From positions 563,694 through 627,693 of the forward strand of contig NZ_QUMT01000002.1 in NCBI RefSeq assembly GCF_003387155.1: a stretch of 64,000 nucleotides of DNA, written 5' to 3'. Origin of the DNA: Roseateles depolymerans (GTDB taxonomy: Bacteria > Pseudomonadota > Gammaproteobacteria > Burkholderiales > Burkholderiaceae_C). The stretch's first letter is position 1. Each line of letters starts with the position of its first letter. The notes below the pieces were generated by a model, which had not been told where the DNA came from, made no database searches, and saw only the letters and a list, made by a program, of their open reading frames with translations. Positions 34,557-43,826 of the stretch are shown here, piece after piece. The position numbers and the translations under genes were made by a program.

Positions 34557-34593
34557 GCGAAAACCCAACGCGCGCGCGGGCCCAATGGTCCGC
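34557..34593 (+). promoter_or_regulatory. Late-operon junction element, copy 1
   Basis: GCGAAAAC, 12 bp, CGGGCCCAAT, 7 bp, then ATG. The element begins 2 bp after the terL stop. The same arrangement with identical spacing lies at 50988-51024, and a degenerate copy at 42282-42317. Confidence 0.5.
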
Positions 34594-35100
34594 ATGATCT
34601 CCGCAGCCAACGTAGCCCCCGACTTCAGCCAGCGCCGCGACCTGACCGCGTCAGAACTGCGCCGCCTGGATGACCTGTGCGTCGTCTTCGAACACGAGGG
34701 GCGCGACAGCGACATGCAGCCCTTCTACGTGTTCACCGTCGGCGGCACGCTTGACGGCCTGCCGGTGGGCAGCGTGCAGGGTGGTTGCACCGTGGGCGGC
34801 GACACGATTGTCATCAGTGGCGTGGACAGCGTCGAGGCTGCCACCGAGATTGCGGCGGTGAACCTGGAAGACACGGTCCGCGCTCTGGACGCCGAGGCCG
34901 CTGCCTTTCTGCAATCGAAGGCCGCCCTGGAGCGCCTGAACAGCGTCGGCTTCCTGGAAGTCATCAACCAGGCCATCAAGCCCGACAGCGACAAGTCCGA
35001 CCAGTTCGTCGCCGACATGGAAGCGATCCGACCCCTGCGCGGCGACGGGATCATCCTGGCCGCCGGTGGTGTGGTTGGCCCCGACGAGCCCAAGACCTGA
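34594..35100 (+). CDS. Hypothetical phage protein (168 aa)
   Basis: About 168 residues from ATG 34594 (an ATG at 34585 is also in frame; 34594 fits the junction element). Text such as FTVGGTLDGLPVGSVQGGCT and ISGVDSVEAATEIAAVNLED suggests beta-rich and helical halves. No family recognised; by position between terminase and portal it may be a head accessory protein. Confidence 0.6.
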   Translation: MISAANVAPDFSQRRDLTASELRRLDDLCVVFEHEGRDSDMQPFYVFTVGGTLDGLPVGSVQGGCTVGGDTIVISGVDSVEAATEIAAVNLEDTVRALDAEAAAFLQSKAALERLNSVGFLEVINQAIKPDSDKSDQFVADMEAIRPLRGDGIILAAGGVVGPDEPKT

Positions 35101-35145
35101 AACGAGCCTCCCCGGGTTTTCAACCACCACGCGAAAGGAAGCGCC

Positions 35146-35190
35146 ATGAAGAAGAAGGGCAAGGGCGGCGGCGGCAAGAAGCGCTGCTGA
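35146..35190 (+). CDS. 14-residue Lys/Gly-rich microprotein
   Basis: MKKKGKGGGGKKRC, preceded by AAAGGAAG at 35134-35141 with 4-bp spacing before ATG. It lies alone in the gap after the preceding gene and is followed by an intrinsic terminator. The ribosome site and composition suggest a real basic peptide, but such short frames can arise by chance. Confidence 0.45.
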   Translation: MKKKGKGGGGKKRC

Positions 35191-35195
35191 TCAGC

Positions 35196-35218
35196 CGGCC
35201 GGTCAACCCGGCCGTTTT
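35196..35218 (+). terminator. Intrinsic terminator before the FCCH-like structural gene
   Basis: CGGCCGG pairs perfectly with CCGGCCG around TCAAC, followed by TTTT. As the portal and capsid genes lie downstream on the same strand, it must be leaky, antiterminated, or followed by another promoter. Confidence 0.7.
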
Positions 35219-35285
35219 CATGGGGCGGTGCGGCCCCTCGCTTCGCACCCGGCTGGCAGGGCCGTTCTCTGCATAGGAGACCATC

Positions 35286-35897
35286 ATGTCCAACAAGGTA
35301 CTCACCATCGGCTCTGCAGGCGCTGCGGGCGGCCTGATCACCATCAGCGGCGCCACCAACGCGACGCCCATCGTCATCACGCTTGGCGCTGGCCACGGCC
35401 TGAAAAACGGTGACCGCATTGCCATCGCTGGCGTCACCGGCAACACCAACGCCAACGGCGAGTGGACGCTGGCGAGCGTCGGCGCCACCACGGCAACGCT
35501 GGTCGGCTCGGTCGGCAACGGCGTCTTCGGTGGAACTCCGCGCGTCGCGACCATCTTCGATGCCACCCCCGGCATGCGCAACCACTCCGCAGCCCTGCAC
35601 CTGTGGGGCAACGGCGTGGCCACGCTGCTGCTGGAGGCCTTCGAGAGCTACGCTGAGTTCGCGGCCGGCAACAACGCGCAGTTGGGCATCGTCCCCGCGC
35701 CGGTGCTGTCGCCTGGTCTGCCGGGCATCACCAACACCTCCGCGTCGGCGGCATCGTCCAGCACGGTGGCCAGCTCGTCCATCGTGGTGGCGGCCACCAA
35801 CCAGGGCATGGTGATGGAGATGAAGATGCCGCGCTATCTGCGCGCCAGCCTGTCGGCCTACACGTCCGGCACGCTGGGCGTGTCCGTCGAGGCGTAA
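35286..35897 (+). CDS. Virion-associated protein with FCCH-like beta repeat
   Basis: 203 residues. ISGATNATPIVITLGAGHGL and IAIAGVTGNTNANGEWTL match the beta domain often called ubiquitin-activating FCCH in phage decoration or fibre proteins. The C-terminus is Ala/Ser-rich. AGGAG lies 5 bp before ATG. Probably a head decoration or structural protein. Confidence 0.6.
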   Translation: MSNKVLTIGSAGAAGGLITISGATNATPIVITLGAGHGLKNGDRIAIAGVTGNTNANGEWTLASVGATTATLVGSVGNGVFGGTPRVATIFDATPGMRNHSAALHLWGNGVATLLLEAFESYAEFAAGNNAQLGIVPAPVLSPGLPGITNTSASAASSSTVASSSIVVAATNQGMVMEMKMPRYLRASLSAYTSGTLGVSVEA

Positions 35898-35909
35898 CCG
35901 GAGCAACGC

Positions 35910-38039
35910 ATGGCGGGAGAGCAAGTCATGGACGCAAGTCAACCACAGCGGGCCGGTTACGGCGAGAGGGAAGTGTCCGACCAAGACAAGAAGCTCTCGT
36001 CCGACTACCAGCGGCGCGTGGAGACCGCGCTCTCCCGCCCCTGCGTGAAGGACACCTTTCACGAGTTCGAGCACAACCGCACGCGGCTGAGAGGCTTTGA
36101 GCCCGGCGACGGCACGCAGAAAAAGCGCCTGCGCTCGAACCTCTATTACTCGAACCTGGCTTCCATCCGTCCGCAGATCTACGCCAAGGACCCGGAGTTC
36201 AGCGTCGAGCCCACCTCCGGCGTTCCGACCGAGCAGGTACCGCTGGTGCGCAAGTTCGGTGAGACGGCCCAGACCGTGCTCACGCAGATGCTGGTGGTGG
36301 ACTGCAAGCTCAAGAAGAAGGCCAAGCGCCAGTTGACGAGCGCCTACGCCACGTCAGTGGGCTGGCTGAAGCTGTCCTGGCAGGAAGAGCGGCAGAAAGA
36401 CCCGCAGATTCAGGCGCGGATGGACGACACACAGGACAACATCGCTCGGCTGCAGCAGCTGCGCGACTGCCTGGAGGACCCGCAGGCCGGATCGGATCAG
36501 GACCTGGAGCTGGCCCAGCTACGCGAGACGCTAGCGGGCCTGCAGAGCCAGTCCGAGATCGTCATCTGGCGTGGGCTGGTGCTGGACTTTGTGCTCTCCG
36601 AAGACATCCTGGTGCTCGACAGCAGCGTCCGCGAGGTGACTGACTACGAGCGCTCCGAGGCCATCGCCCACCGCGTGTGGATGACCCGCGCGGCCTACGT
36701 GAAGGCATTTGGCTACGACCCGAAGAAGGCCAAGACCTATAAGCAGGCCGGCGGCGAAGGCAAGGAGCAGGCGCCGGCCACCATGTCCGGCAACAAGGGC
36801 AGCAAGGACGACGACCTGCTGTGCGTCTGGGAGATCTGGGACAAGTCCCAGAATCGCGTGCACACCATCTGCATGGGCGAGGAGGGCTTTTGCCGTCCGT
36901 CGTTCTCTCCGGACTGGACGGCCCGACGCTGGTATCCCTTCTACCTGCTGGCCTGGAACGAGGTGGACGGCGGCATGTATCCGCTGGCAGACGTGTCGCT
37001 CATCAAGCCCCTTGTCGACGAGTACAACGAGGCCCGGGACGACTTCGTACAGGACCGGCGCGACTCGCGGCCGTTCACGGTGGGCCGCAAGGGCGGCTCA
37101 CTCACTGACAACGACCTGGCCAACATCCGCAACCGCAAGGGCAACGACCTGATCATGGTCGAGGGCGCCGGCAACAACCCCATCACGAACGACCTAGCGG
37201 CCATCACGCTGGGCAGCATCGACCCACGCAACTACGACACCGCGCCGGCTCGCGCCGACATCGAGCAGATCCTGGGCGGCGGCGATGCAAGCCGCGGTTC
37301 CGTGCTCCAGGCCAAGACCGCCACCGAAGCCGAGATCCTGAGCCAGGGCCTGCGGGGCCGCAGCGCCGAACGCCAGGACATCCAGGAGGACCTGCTGTCC
37401 GATCTGGGCAGCGACTCGCTGCAGATCTGCCTGAGAAAGCTGAGCGAGTCCGAGGTCAAGCGCATCGCCGGGCCTGATGCTCAGTGGCCGCAGCTCAGCG
37501 CCGAGGAGATCTTCGACCAGGTGACCGTGCGCGTTCGTGCTGGCTCCACCGGCCGTCCAGATCGCCTGCAAGAGCAGGACCGGTGGACGAAGCTGCAGCC
37601 GGTCATCAAGGAAACCGTCATCACGGTGGCAGACCTCTACTCGAAGGGCCAGGTCCAGCTCGGACAGGCCCTGGTGGAGATGCTGCGCGAGACGCTGCGC
37701 CGCTTCGACGAGCGGATCGACCTGGACGCGCTGCTGCCCAAGCCGCCGGAGCAGGGCCAGCAGGACCCCACCCTGCTGATGCAGCAGGTGCAGGAACTCC
37801 AGATGAAGGTCAAGGACCTGACCGAGCAACTGGAAAAGGCACAGGAAGAGGTGGAGAAGGGCTATGTCACTGCCGCAACCAGCATCGCAACCTCTGCCAA
37901 CCCCGCGGCCGCCGCCATCGCGTTCGTGCAGTCCCTGCAGGTGGTGCGCTCCGTGGAAAGCTCCGAGAAAACCCCCGAGCCACAGTCCGACGATATGGGT
38001 ACGCCGATGCCGCCTGAGCAATCGGTGACCGACGACTAA
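35910..38039 (+). CDS. Portal protein (large podovirus type)
   Basis: 709 residues. Position after terminase, size and text such as YYSNLASIRPQIYAKDPEF, PLADVSLIKPLVDEYNEARD and QAKTATEAEILSQG mark a P22-class portal forming the dodecameric DNA channel. The C-terminal part is helical with a coiled coil (about 620-665) and a Pro-rich acidic tail. CGGAGC precedes ATG 35910. Confidence 0.88.
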   Translation: MAGEQVMDASQPQRAGYGEREVSDQDKKLSSDYQRRVETALSRPCVKDTFHEFEHNRTRLRGFEPGDGTQKKRLRSNLYYSNLASIRPQIYAKDPEFSVEPTSGVPTEQVPLVRKFGETAQTVLTQMLVVDCKLKKKAKRQLTSAYATSVGWLKLSWQEERQKDPQIQARMDDTQDNIARLQQLRDCLEDPQAGSDQDLELAQLRETLAGLQSQSEIVIWRGLVLDFVLSEDILVLDSSVREVTDYERSEAIAHRVWMTRAAYVKAFGYDPKKAKTYKQAGGEGKEQAPATMSGNKGSKDDDLLCVWEIWDKSQNRVHTICMGEEGFCRPSFSPDWTARRWYPFYLLAWNEVDGGMYPLADVSLIKPLVDEYNEARDDFVQDRRDSRPFTVGRKGGSLTDNDLANIRNRKGNDLIMVEGAGNNPITNDLAAITLGSIDPRNYDTAPARADIEQILGGGDASRGSVLQAKTATEAEILSQGLRGRSAERQDIQEDLLSDLGSDSLQICLRKLSESEVKRIAGPDAQWPQLSAEEIFDQVTVRVRAGSTGRPDRLQEQDRWTKLQPVIKETVITVADLYSKGQVQLGQALVEMLRETLRRFDERIDLDALLPKPPEQGQQDPTLLMQQVQELQMKVKDLTEQLEKAQEEVEKGYVTAATSIATSANPAAAAIAFVQSLQVVRSVESSEKTPEPQSDDMGTPMPPEQSVTDD

Positions 38040-38060
38040 ACCAACAGCCCACAGACCGCC

Positions 38061-39245
38061 ATGCTCAAACTTTTCTTCCTCAGAAAGGCCCCCCGGTACC
38101 AAAAGCCGGAGGACGGCGACGGATCAAACCTGGGAGGAGGCGTTGGCGTCCTCGAATCCCAGGCGCCGGCTCCAGCGCCTGCTGAGGCAGCGCCCGCTGC
38201 GCCGAGCCCGGCGCCCGCGCCAGCTCCTGCTGGTCCTGCTTCCATGCTGGAAGCCATCGAGCGAGGCCTGGGCCAGTCGGCCGCCGCGCCTGCTCCAGCG
38301 CCCGGTGCGTCGCCTGCTCCGGCCGGTGCACAGCCCCGCGATGAGCTGGGCCGCTTCACTCACAAGAACGCACAGGGCCAGGCGGTCGATGAGCAGGGTA
38401 ACCTCGCCCCCGATCAGGCAGCCGCCCTTGCCGCCCAGGAAGCCGCCAAGCAGAAGCCGCCCGGCGCTGAAGATCTGACCCAGATGCCCGAGGGCCTGGG
38501 CCAGAAGGCACAGGAGCGGTTCCAGAAGCTCGCGAACACCAACCGCGATCTCACGGCCAAGGTCGAGCAGTACGAGCAGAGCGTCAACGCCATGCGGGAG
38601 ATCTGGACCGAGAACCAGGTTCAGCCCGAACAGTTCCAGATGGCCATGGGCGTCATCGGCGCCATGAACCGCGGCGACTATGTCGGCGCCATGCAGGCGC
38701 TGCAGGAGCAGTTGCAGCAGCTCTCCGTTCTGGCTGGTCAGGCCCCCGGGCAAATCGATCCGTTGGCCGAGTTCCCGGACCTGCGCCAGAAGGTCAACAA
38801 CTTCCTGATTGCGGAGGAAGACGCACTGCAGATGGCGCGCGCCCGCCGCATGGAGCAGATGGGTCAGCAGCGCATGCAGGCCCAGCAGCAGCAACAGCAA
38901 CGCCAGCATGAGCAGGACCAGCAGGCGCAGCGGCAGCAGCAGGAGCTGCACACTGCCCTCAAGGCGGTGGACGACTTCACCAAAGAAATGGCGCGCGCCG
39001 ACCTGGACTATCCGCACATTGAGGCCCAGCTTGAGCCGGTGCTGAAGGACATGCTTCAAAGCGTGCCGCCAGCTCAATGGCTGCAGGTAGTCAAGACGCA
39101 GTACCAGCTCATCAAACGGGTGGCGACGCAAAGCCGTGGCGGCGGATCCGCTGCGCCTGCCGCCCAACCGCTCAGGCCCACCGGCACCGTCGCAGGCGCC
39201 GCCAAGCCGGGCAACATGTTCGACGCGATGTGGGCCAACCGCTGA
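38061..39245 (+). CDS. Scaffolding protein
   Basis: 394 residues. A Pro/Ala-rich disordered N-terminus (about 33-90), helical middle, a Gln-rich coiled coil (QAQQQQQQRQHEQDQQAQ, about 273-295) and a short basic C-terminal end are typical of head scaffolds. It lies between portal and capsid genes as expected. The ribosome site is weak, so a later start is possible. Confidence 0.8.
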   Translation: MLKLFFLRKAPRYQKPEDGDGSNLGGGVGVLESQAPAPAPAEAAPAAPSPAPAPAPAGPASMLEAIERGLGQSAAAPAPAPGASPAPAGAQPRDELGRFTHKNAQGQAVDEQGNLAPDQAAALAAQEAAKQKPPGAEDLTQMPEGLGQKAQERFQKLANTNRDLTAKVEQYEQSVNAMREIWTENQVQPEQFQMAMGVIGAMNRGDYVGAMQALQEQLQQLSVLAGQAPGQIDPLAEFPDLRQKVNNFLIAEEDALQMARARRMEQMGQQRMQAQQQQQQRQHEQDQQAQRQQQELHTALKAVDDFTKEMARADLDYPHIEAQLEPVLKDMLQSVPPAQWLQVVKTQYQLIKRVATQSRGGGSAAPAAQPLRPTGTVAGAAKPGNMFDAMWANR

Positions 39246-39427
39246 CCGTCACCGCGCGATAACGCTGGCCCCGCGCACCAGCACCAGGGTGGCACCGCCC
39301 CGGCGCAAGCCAAGCGGTGCAGTCAGGCGTGAGCCCAGGTCGCCGAGGGCATGTGGGACGCATTTGCGGGATTCGTCCGCCGCGAGCCGCCGGGCCAGCC
39401 CGGTTTCACATGCACATGGAGGACACC

Positions 39428-40486
39428 ATGCCGTTTTCCGCTCAAGACATCCAAGACGCCGGCAAGGCCGGTCTCGACTTCTATCTGGCCAACAACCCCG
39501 TCGATCAGGTCGCCGTTGACCGCGTGCTGATGGTGGCGCTGCAGGCCAAGAAGAAGAACGCCCCCGGCGCGAAGCAGTTCATCGTCGAGCAGCTGCGCAA
39601 GGGCTACCAATCCAACTTCCAATGGTTCAACGGCTCGCAGGTCGTGACGTACAACCGTCGCGCCACCCTGGAGCAGGCGAACTACGCATGGCGCTCGTGC
39701 CACGACGGCTTTGCGCTGGACGAGGACCGGCTGGCCCAGAACGGTATTCAAGTGACCGATGACCGCGGCCCCAGCAACGCCAGCCAGGCCGAAAAGATCC
39801 AGCTCACCAACCTGTTCGAAGAGCAGTCGGAAGTGCTGCGCCTGGGCTTCCAGGAGCAGTTCTCCTACGCCCTGCACGTGGACGGCTCTCAGAGCCCGGA
39901 CGCGATCACCGGCCTGGACGCGCTGGTGTCGCTGACCCCGACCGTGGGCGTGGTGGGCGGCATCGACCGCTCGGTCGCGGCCAACGCCTACTGGCGCAAC
40001 AACGTGGCCACCGGCCTGACGACCACGACCGGCACCGGCACCATCCTGAACCAGATGGAGGTCACCTACCGGAACTGCCGCCGCAACGGTGGCCGCCCGG
40101 ATCTGATGATCGCCGGATCCAACTTCATCGACGGCTATCGCAACTTCATGCTGAACAGCTTCGGCCGCGTCGATTACGGCGTCCAGGCCTTCGGCAAGAG
40201 CGTGAGCGGCGGCACCGAGGAACTGATGTTCCAAGGCACGGAGATCAAGTGGGCACCGGAGTTCTCGGACCTGGACGCGCGCTTCGCGCCGGCCACGCCC
40301 TGGGAAAAGCGGATGTACATGCTCAACACCAACACCATCCGGCTGCGCCCGCTGGAAGGTCACGACATGATCACCCGCAAGCCGCCGCGCGCCTATGACC
40401 GTTACGAGTACTACTGGGCCATCACCTGGCGCGGTGGCCTGACCATGAATCGGTCCAACGCCAACGCCGTTCTGGCCCTGGCCTAA
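39428..40486 (+). CDS. Major capsid protein
   Basis: 352 residues. Position after the scaffold gene, GGAGGA 5 bp before ATG 39428, and the N-terminal helix DIQDAGKAGLDFYL with later RRATLEQANYAWR and YEYYWAITWRGGLTMNRSN suit an HK97-fold capsid protein. The 182 bp upstream hold a small CCGGGC/GCCCGG hairpin (about 39390-39405). Confidence 0.85.
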   Translation: MPFSAQDIQDAGKAGLDFYLANNPVDQVAVDRVLMVALQAKKKNAPGAKQFIVEQLRKGYQSNFQWFNGSQVVTYNRRATLEQANYAWRSCHDGFALDEDRLAQNGIQVTDDRGPSNASQAEKIQLTNLFEEQSEVLRLGFQEQFSYALHVDGSQSPDAITGLDALVSLTPTVGVVGGIDRSVAANAYWRNNVATGLTTTTGTGTILNQMEVTYRNCRRNGGRPDLMIAGSNFIDGYRNFMLNSFGRVDYGVQAFGKSVSGGTEELMFQGTEIKWAPEFSDLDARFAPATPWEKRMYMLNTNTIRLRPLEGHDMITRKPPRAYDRYEYYWAITWRGGLTMNRSNANAVLALA

Positions 40487-40568
40487 CGGCACCCCGGCGG
40501 CGGCTGCTTCGGCGGTCGCCGCCTCCTGTTTCCAGATCCTGCAGACGGCGGTCGGCAGGGCCTTTTGG

Positions 40569-40603
40569 CCGGGGAGCTGCGCAGTTGCCTCCCGGTCCTT
40601 TTT
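40569..40603 (+). terminator. Terminator after the capsid gene
   Basis: CCGGGGAG pairs with CTCCCGG (one bulge) and is followed by TCCTTTTT. It lies 83 bp past the capsid stop, suggesting that capsid mRNA is made in excess of downstream tail mRNA. Confidence 0.6.
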
Positions 40604-40638
40604 GACCGCCACATCCACAGCCACAGATGGAGATCCAC

Positions 40639-41250
40639 ATGGCCCGCATCCAGAAGACCGCCCCCGCACCTGCTGACCGTGAACTGCCGCGCCGCGTGCT
40701 GGTTCGCATTGGTGGCGACATCACGTCCTCGCTGCCCCGCATCGTGTGGCAGCACGAGGTCCCGATCCTGGAAGAGATCTGGGGCGAAGGCAACGTGGTC
40801 GAGCTGGATCCGGCGGTGCTGGACGACGGCTACACCGACAAGATCAGCCCGGCCCTGCTGCCGCACAACAAGAAGCAGGATCTGATCCAGCGCCCGTCCG
40901 AAGTGGCCGGCATCGGCTTCGTGTTCGTCGGCGATGCCCGCAGCGAATACGACCGCCTGGCAGAGGTCTACGGTCGCCACACGGACCACAACATCCCGTA
41001 TGTGGAGCATGTCTACGGCCGGTTCCAGGACCGTCGCTTCGAGCGCATGCTGGGCCTGCCCGACTTCAGCGACATGCCCGACGCGCAACTGCGCGAGATC
41101 GCCATCGCCCACGGCCACCTGCCGACGGTCAATCAGGACTCCACGAAAGAGGAGCGCCTGGCCCAGGCCGAGGAGCGCCGCAAACTGTTCACGATGAGCC
41201 GTGAGCAGCTGCTGGAGCTGGTCACCAACCTGGCCGGCGAGCTGGCCTGA
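40639..41250 (+). CDS. Hypothetical virion-region protein (203 aa)
   Basis: About 203 residues from ATG 40639 (GGAG 6 bp upstream; an earlier ATG at 40627 lacks a site). EVPILEEIWGEGNVVELDP and VYGRFQDRRFERMLGLPDF suggest a compact alpha-beta protein. Position after the capsid fits a head-completion role. No family recognised. Confidence 0.6.
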   Translation: MARIQKTAPAPADRELPRRVLVRIGGDITSSLPRIVWQHEVPILEEIWGEGNVVELDPAVLDDGYTDKISPALLPHNKKQDLIQRPSEVAGIGFVFVGDARSEYDRLAEVYGRHTDHNIPYVEHVYGRFQDRRFERMLGLPDFSDMPDAQLREIAIAHGHLPTVNQDSTKEERLAQAEERRKLFTMSREQLLELVTNLAGELA

Positions 41251-41285
41251 ACGGCCGCCGTCTTCATCCACCACCGGAGAGCACC

Positions 41286-41585
41286 ATGCCCCTGTTCCTG
41301 ATCGAGAAAGACTCCTCCACCAAGATCCCGAAGGACTGCAGCCTGGAGGAGGCCAAGGCCTTCCTGGAGCAGGGCTTCGGCGTGCAGCGCATTGGCGAGA
41401 ACGGTGAGCTGCTGCCCTTGGACGAAAACCCGTACATCGATCCGTCGTACGAGGAGAAGCTGAAAACCCATCAGGAAGCCGAGCAGGCCGAAGAGGCCGG
41501 CAGCGATGATGCCCCGGACGAGGTTCAAGCCGAGCAGGCTCCGGATCCTGCACCGGCCCGCAAGACCGCCAAGAAGGGGAAATAA
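41286..41585 (+). CDS. Hypothetical virion-region protein (99 aa)
   Basis: 99 residues. A folded N-terminal part (FLIEKDSSTKIPKDCSLEEA) is followed by an acidic then basic low-complexity tail (EAEQAEEAGSDDAPDEV, ARKTAKKGK). Function unknown. Confidence 0.6.
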   Translation: MPLFLIEKDSSTKIPKDCSLEEAKAFLEQGFGVQRIGENGELLPLDENPYIDPSYEEKLKTHQEAEQAEEAGSDDAPDEVQAEQAPDPAPARKTAKKGK

Positions 41586-41588
41586 GCC

Positions 41589-42275
41589 ATGCCGCTGTTT
41601 CGCACCCTCGGAGACCTTCGCGCTGAGCTGCTGGCCCGCCTGGGCATGGGCGCCATGGGCGCGTCCGGGGGCGCGAACGGCGCGCTCGTCAACAGCTTCC
41701 TGCGCAATGGCCAGGCCCAGCTCTACGCACTGCAGGACTGGAAGCACCTGACTGACTTCTACGACATCACCACCGGCGCCCAGCAGAACACCTACGACTA
41801 CCCGACCCAGGGCACGTTGCAGGCTTCAGGGTGCTCGCAGTACCAGCGCGTCCTGCGTCTGGAGACGAAGGTCAACAACCAGTTCACGACGCTGCGCGAG
41901 GGCATCACCACAGAGATGTGGAACACGATGGACACGCTCAGCCAGCCGCAGCGATATGACCGCCTGGCGCAAATCCTGGTCTATCCCAAGGCGGATGCCG
42001 CCTACACGCTGCGCGTCTGGTTCGTGGCCGACCTTGGGCGCTTCACAGAGGACAACGACCGAGCGACCATCGATGACGAGATGATCCTGCTGCACGCGAT
42101 CACGAACGCCAAGGCGCACTACCGCCACCCGGATGCGCAGATCTACCAGGGCCAGCTCAACACGCTGCTGGCCAAGATTCGCGGCCAGTCCATCGGCAGC
42201 AATGGCGTGTTCCGGCGCGATGACGGACGGACGATGGAGCCCAAGCCCGCAGTAGTTGGGCGCGACGTTCCGTAA
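41589..42275 (+). CDS. Head-tail adaptor (P22 gp4-like)
   Basis: 228 residues. VNSFLRNGQAQLYALQDWKHLTDF and the C-terminal LLHAITNAKAHYRHPDAQIYQ fit the phage adaptor family that docks under the portal. The position before the gp10-like gene agrees. Confidence 0.7.
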   Translation: MPLFRTLGDLRAELLARLGMGAMGASGGANGALVNSFLRNGQAQLYALQDWKHLTDFYDITTGAQQNTYDYPTQGTLQASGCSQYQRVLRLETKVNNQFTTLREGITTEMWNTMDTLSQPQRYDRLAQILVYPKADAAYTLRVWFVADLGRFTEDNDRATIDDEMILLHAITNAKAHYRHPDAQIYQGQLNTLLAKIRGQSIGSNGVFRRDDGRTMEPKPAVVGRDVP

Positions 42276-42281
42276 AGCTGC

Positions 42282-42317
42282 GCGAATTCTCCCCGGCCGC
42301 CCGCGCACGATGCGGGC
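42282..42317 (+). promoter_or_regulatory. Late-operon junction element, degenerate copy
   Basis: GCGAATTC, 12 bp, CGCGCACGAT, 6 bp, then ATG, 7 bp after the preceding stop. It matches the element at 34557 and 50988 in spacing and in 7 of 10 bases of the second block. Confidence 0.4.
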
Positions 42318-43826
42318 ATGCCAAGCGTCACCTTCAACGACTTCTCCGGCGGCCTCGATCTGCGGCTGCCGATCAACGTCCAAGACGCGTCGCGCCTGTG
42401 GGTGCTGCGCAATGCCTATGTGACGCTCGGTCGGCGCCTGAAGAAGCGCCCTTGCCTGAAGCGCCTGGCGGACTACACGCTGACGGGCTCCTATGGCCTG
42501 GAGAACGTCAACGGGCAGTTGGCAGTCTTTGTCCCGCGTGGTTCTCCAATCACGCTTCCAACGGCGATGGCCACGATTCAAAGTGGGACCTCGTTTAAGC
42601 CGCTGGTGACGCAGTACCAACTCGACATACCGTCCATTGCCGACGCGTCTGCCAACCTCATTGGCATCAACTACGCAGACATTTTCCAGGGGTATCCGTA
42701 TGTCGTGGCGAAGTACCTGGTTCAGTACTCGCCATCTATGCCCAACCCAACACAGTTGGCCTACTACCACCACTATGTTGACACCAACCCCAGCACCCTG
42801 ATTGCGGACGTCAACTGCCCGCGCACGCCATCGGCGACCAAGGCAGCCTCCCGCATCTTCGCAATCAATGGCGAGACGGTACGCTATTGCGCCGCCGGTG
42901 CTGCTCGCAATTGGACGACGGCCAGCGATGCCGGATTCCTGCCGGTGGCGCTGCAGCAAGACACGAAAGAGCCGTGCACCGCGGTGGGCACTTTCCAGGA
43001 CTCGCTCGTGGTGTTCTTCCCGGAGGGTGCTCAGATCTGGGATGTGGCCGTGGACCCCAGCGCCAACCAGATCCGCAAGCGCATCTATGGTGTCGGGACC
43101 AACTATCCGATGACATTGGCGTCATGGGCCCTGGACCTTGGCTTCCTGAGCCAGTTCGGTTTTCGCTCCATGACCGTGGCCGCGAACACCGATCGCATTG
43201 ACGACACGGATCTGGGCGTTCCCATCGATGCACCGGTGGTCGATGACATCGCCACATCCAATGCGCTGAGTTTCGTCTCTCGCATCGAACCGTTCGGCGC
43301 CTGGATTCCTCAGCTCGGCCAGTACTGGTGCGTGTTCGACAATGGCGTCACGTCCAAAGTGTGGGCCTACAGCTTCAGTAAGTCGGCCAAGATCGGCTGC
43401 TGGTCGGAATACACGCTTCCGGTGCGCGCCACCGCGCTGGCATCCCTCGGCGGCAAGGTGTATCTGCGCACCGCCAGCGCGCTCTACGAGATTGACGCCG
43501 GCACCTTCACGGACGACGGAACGCCTGTCCCGGTCGAAGTGCAGATGGCATTCCAAGATGCCAAGTCGCCGGGTGTGAGCAAGCAATTCACCGGGGCCGA
43601 TTACGTCATGGTGGGCGGCGCCGACGTGTCGTTCAAGTACGACCCGCGCGATCTGGGCAAGGAGAGCATCCCCCAGAACATCTCCGGCGACACGCGGCCC
43701 GGAGACGTGATCCCCGTCGAGATCCAGGCGACCGCCCTGGCGCCCGTTTTCCGCCACCAGGCGGACGAGGACTTCGAGCTGACGCAGGCCACCTTCTATT
43801 TCCAGGTGCTGGGCGCGATCCGATGA
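42318..43826 (+). CDS. Tail hub / DNA stabilisation protein (gp10-like)
   Basis: 502 residues. The N-terminus FNDFSGGLDLRLPI and later VGTFQDSLVVFFPEGAQIW, SKVWAYSFSKSAKIGCWSEYTLP are typical of beta-propeller-like podovirus tail-hub proteins that close the tail after packaging. It overlaps the next gene by 4 bp. The gp10 equivalence is inferred from order and length. Confidence 0.65.
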   Translation: MPSVTFNDFSGGLDLRLPINVQDASRLWVLRNAYVTLGRRLKKRPCLKRLADYTLTGSYGLENVNGQLAVFVPRGSPITLPTAMATIQSGTSFKPLVTQYQLDIPSIADASANLIGINYADIFQGYPYVVAKYLVQYSPSMPNPTQLAYYHHYVDTNPSTLIADVNCPRTPSATKAASRIFAINGETVRYCAAGAARNWTTASDAGFLPVALQQDTKEPCTAVGTFQDSLVVFFPEGAQIWDVAVDPSANQIRKRIYGVGTNYPMTLASWALDLGFLSQFGFRSMTVAANTDRIDDTDLGVPIDAPVVDDIATSNALSFVSRIEPFGAWIPQLGQYWCVFDNGVTSKVWAYSFSKSAKIGCWSEYTLPVRATALASLGGKVYLRTASALYEIDAGTFTDDGTPVPVEVQMAFQDAKSPGVSKQFTGADYVMVGGADVSFKYDPRDLGKESIPQNISGDTRPGDVIPVEIQATALAPVFRHQADEDFELTQATFYFQVLGAIR

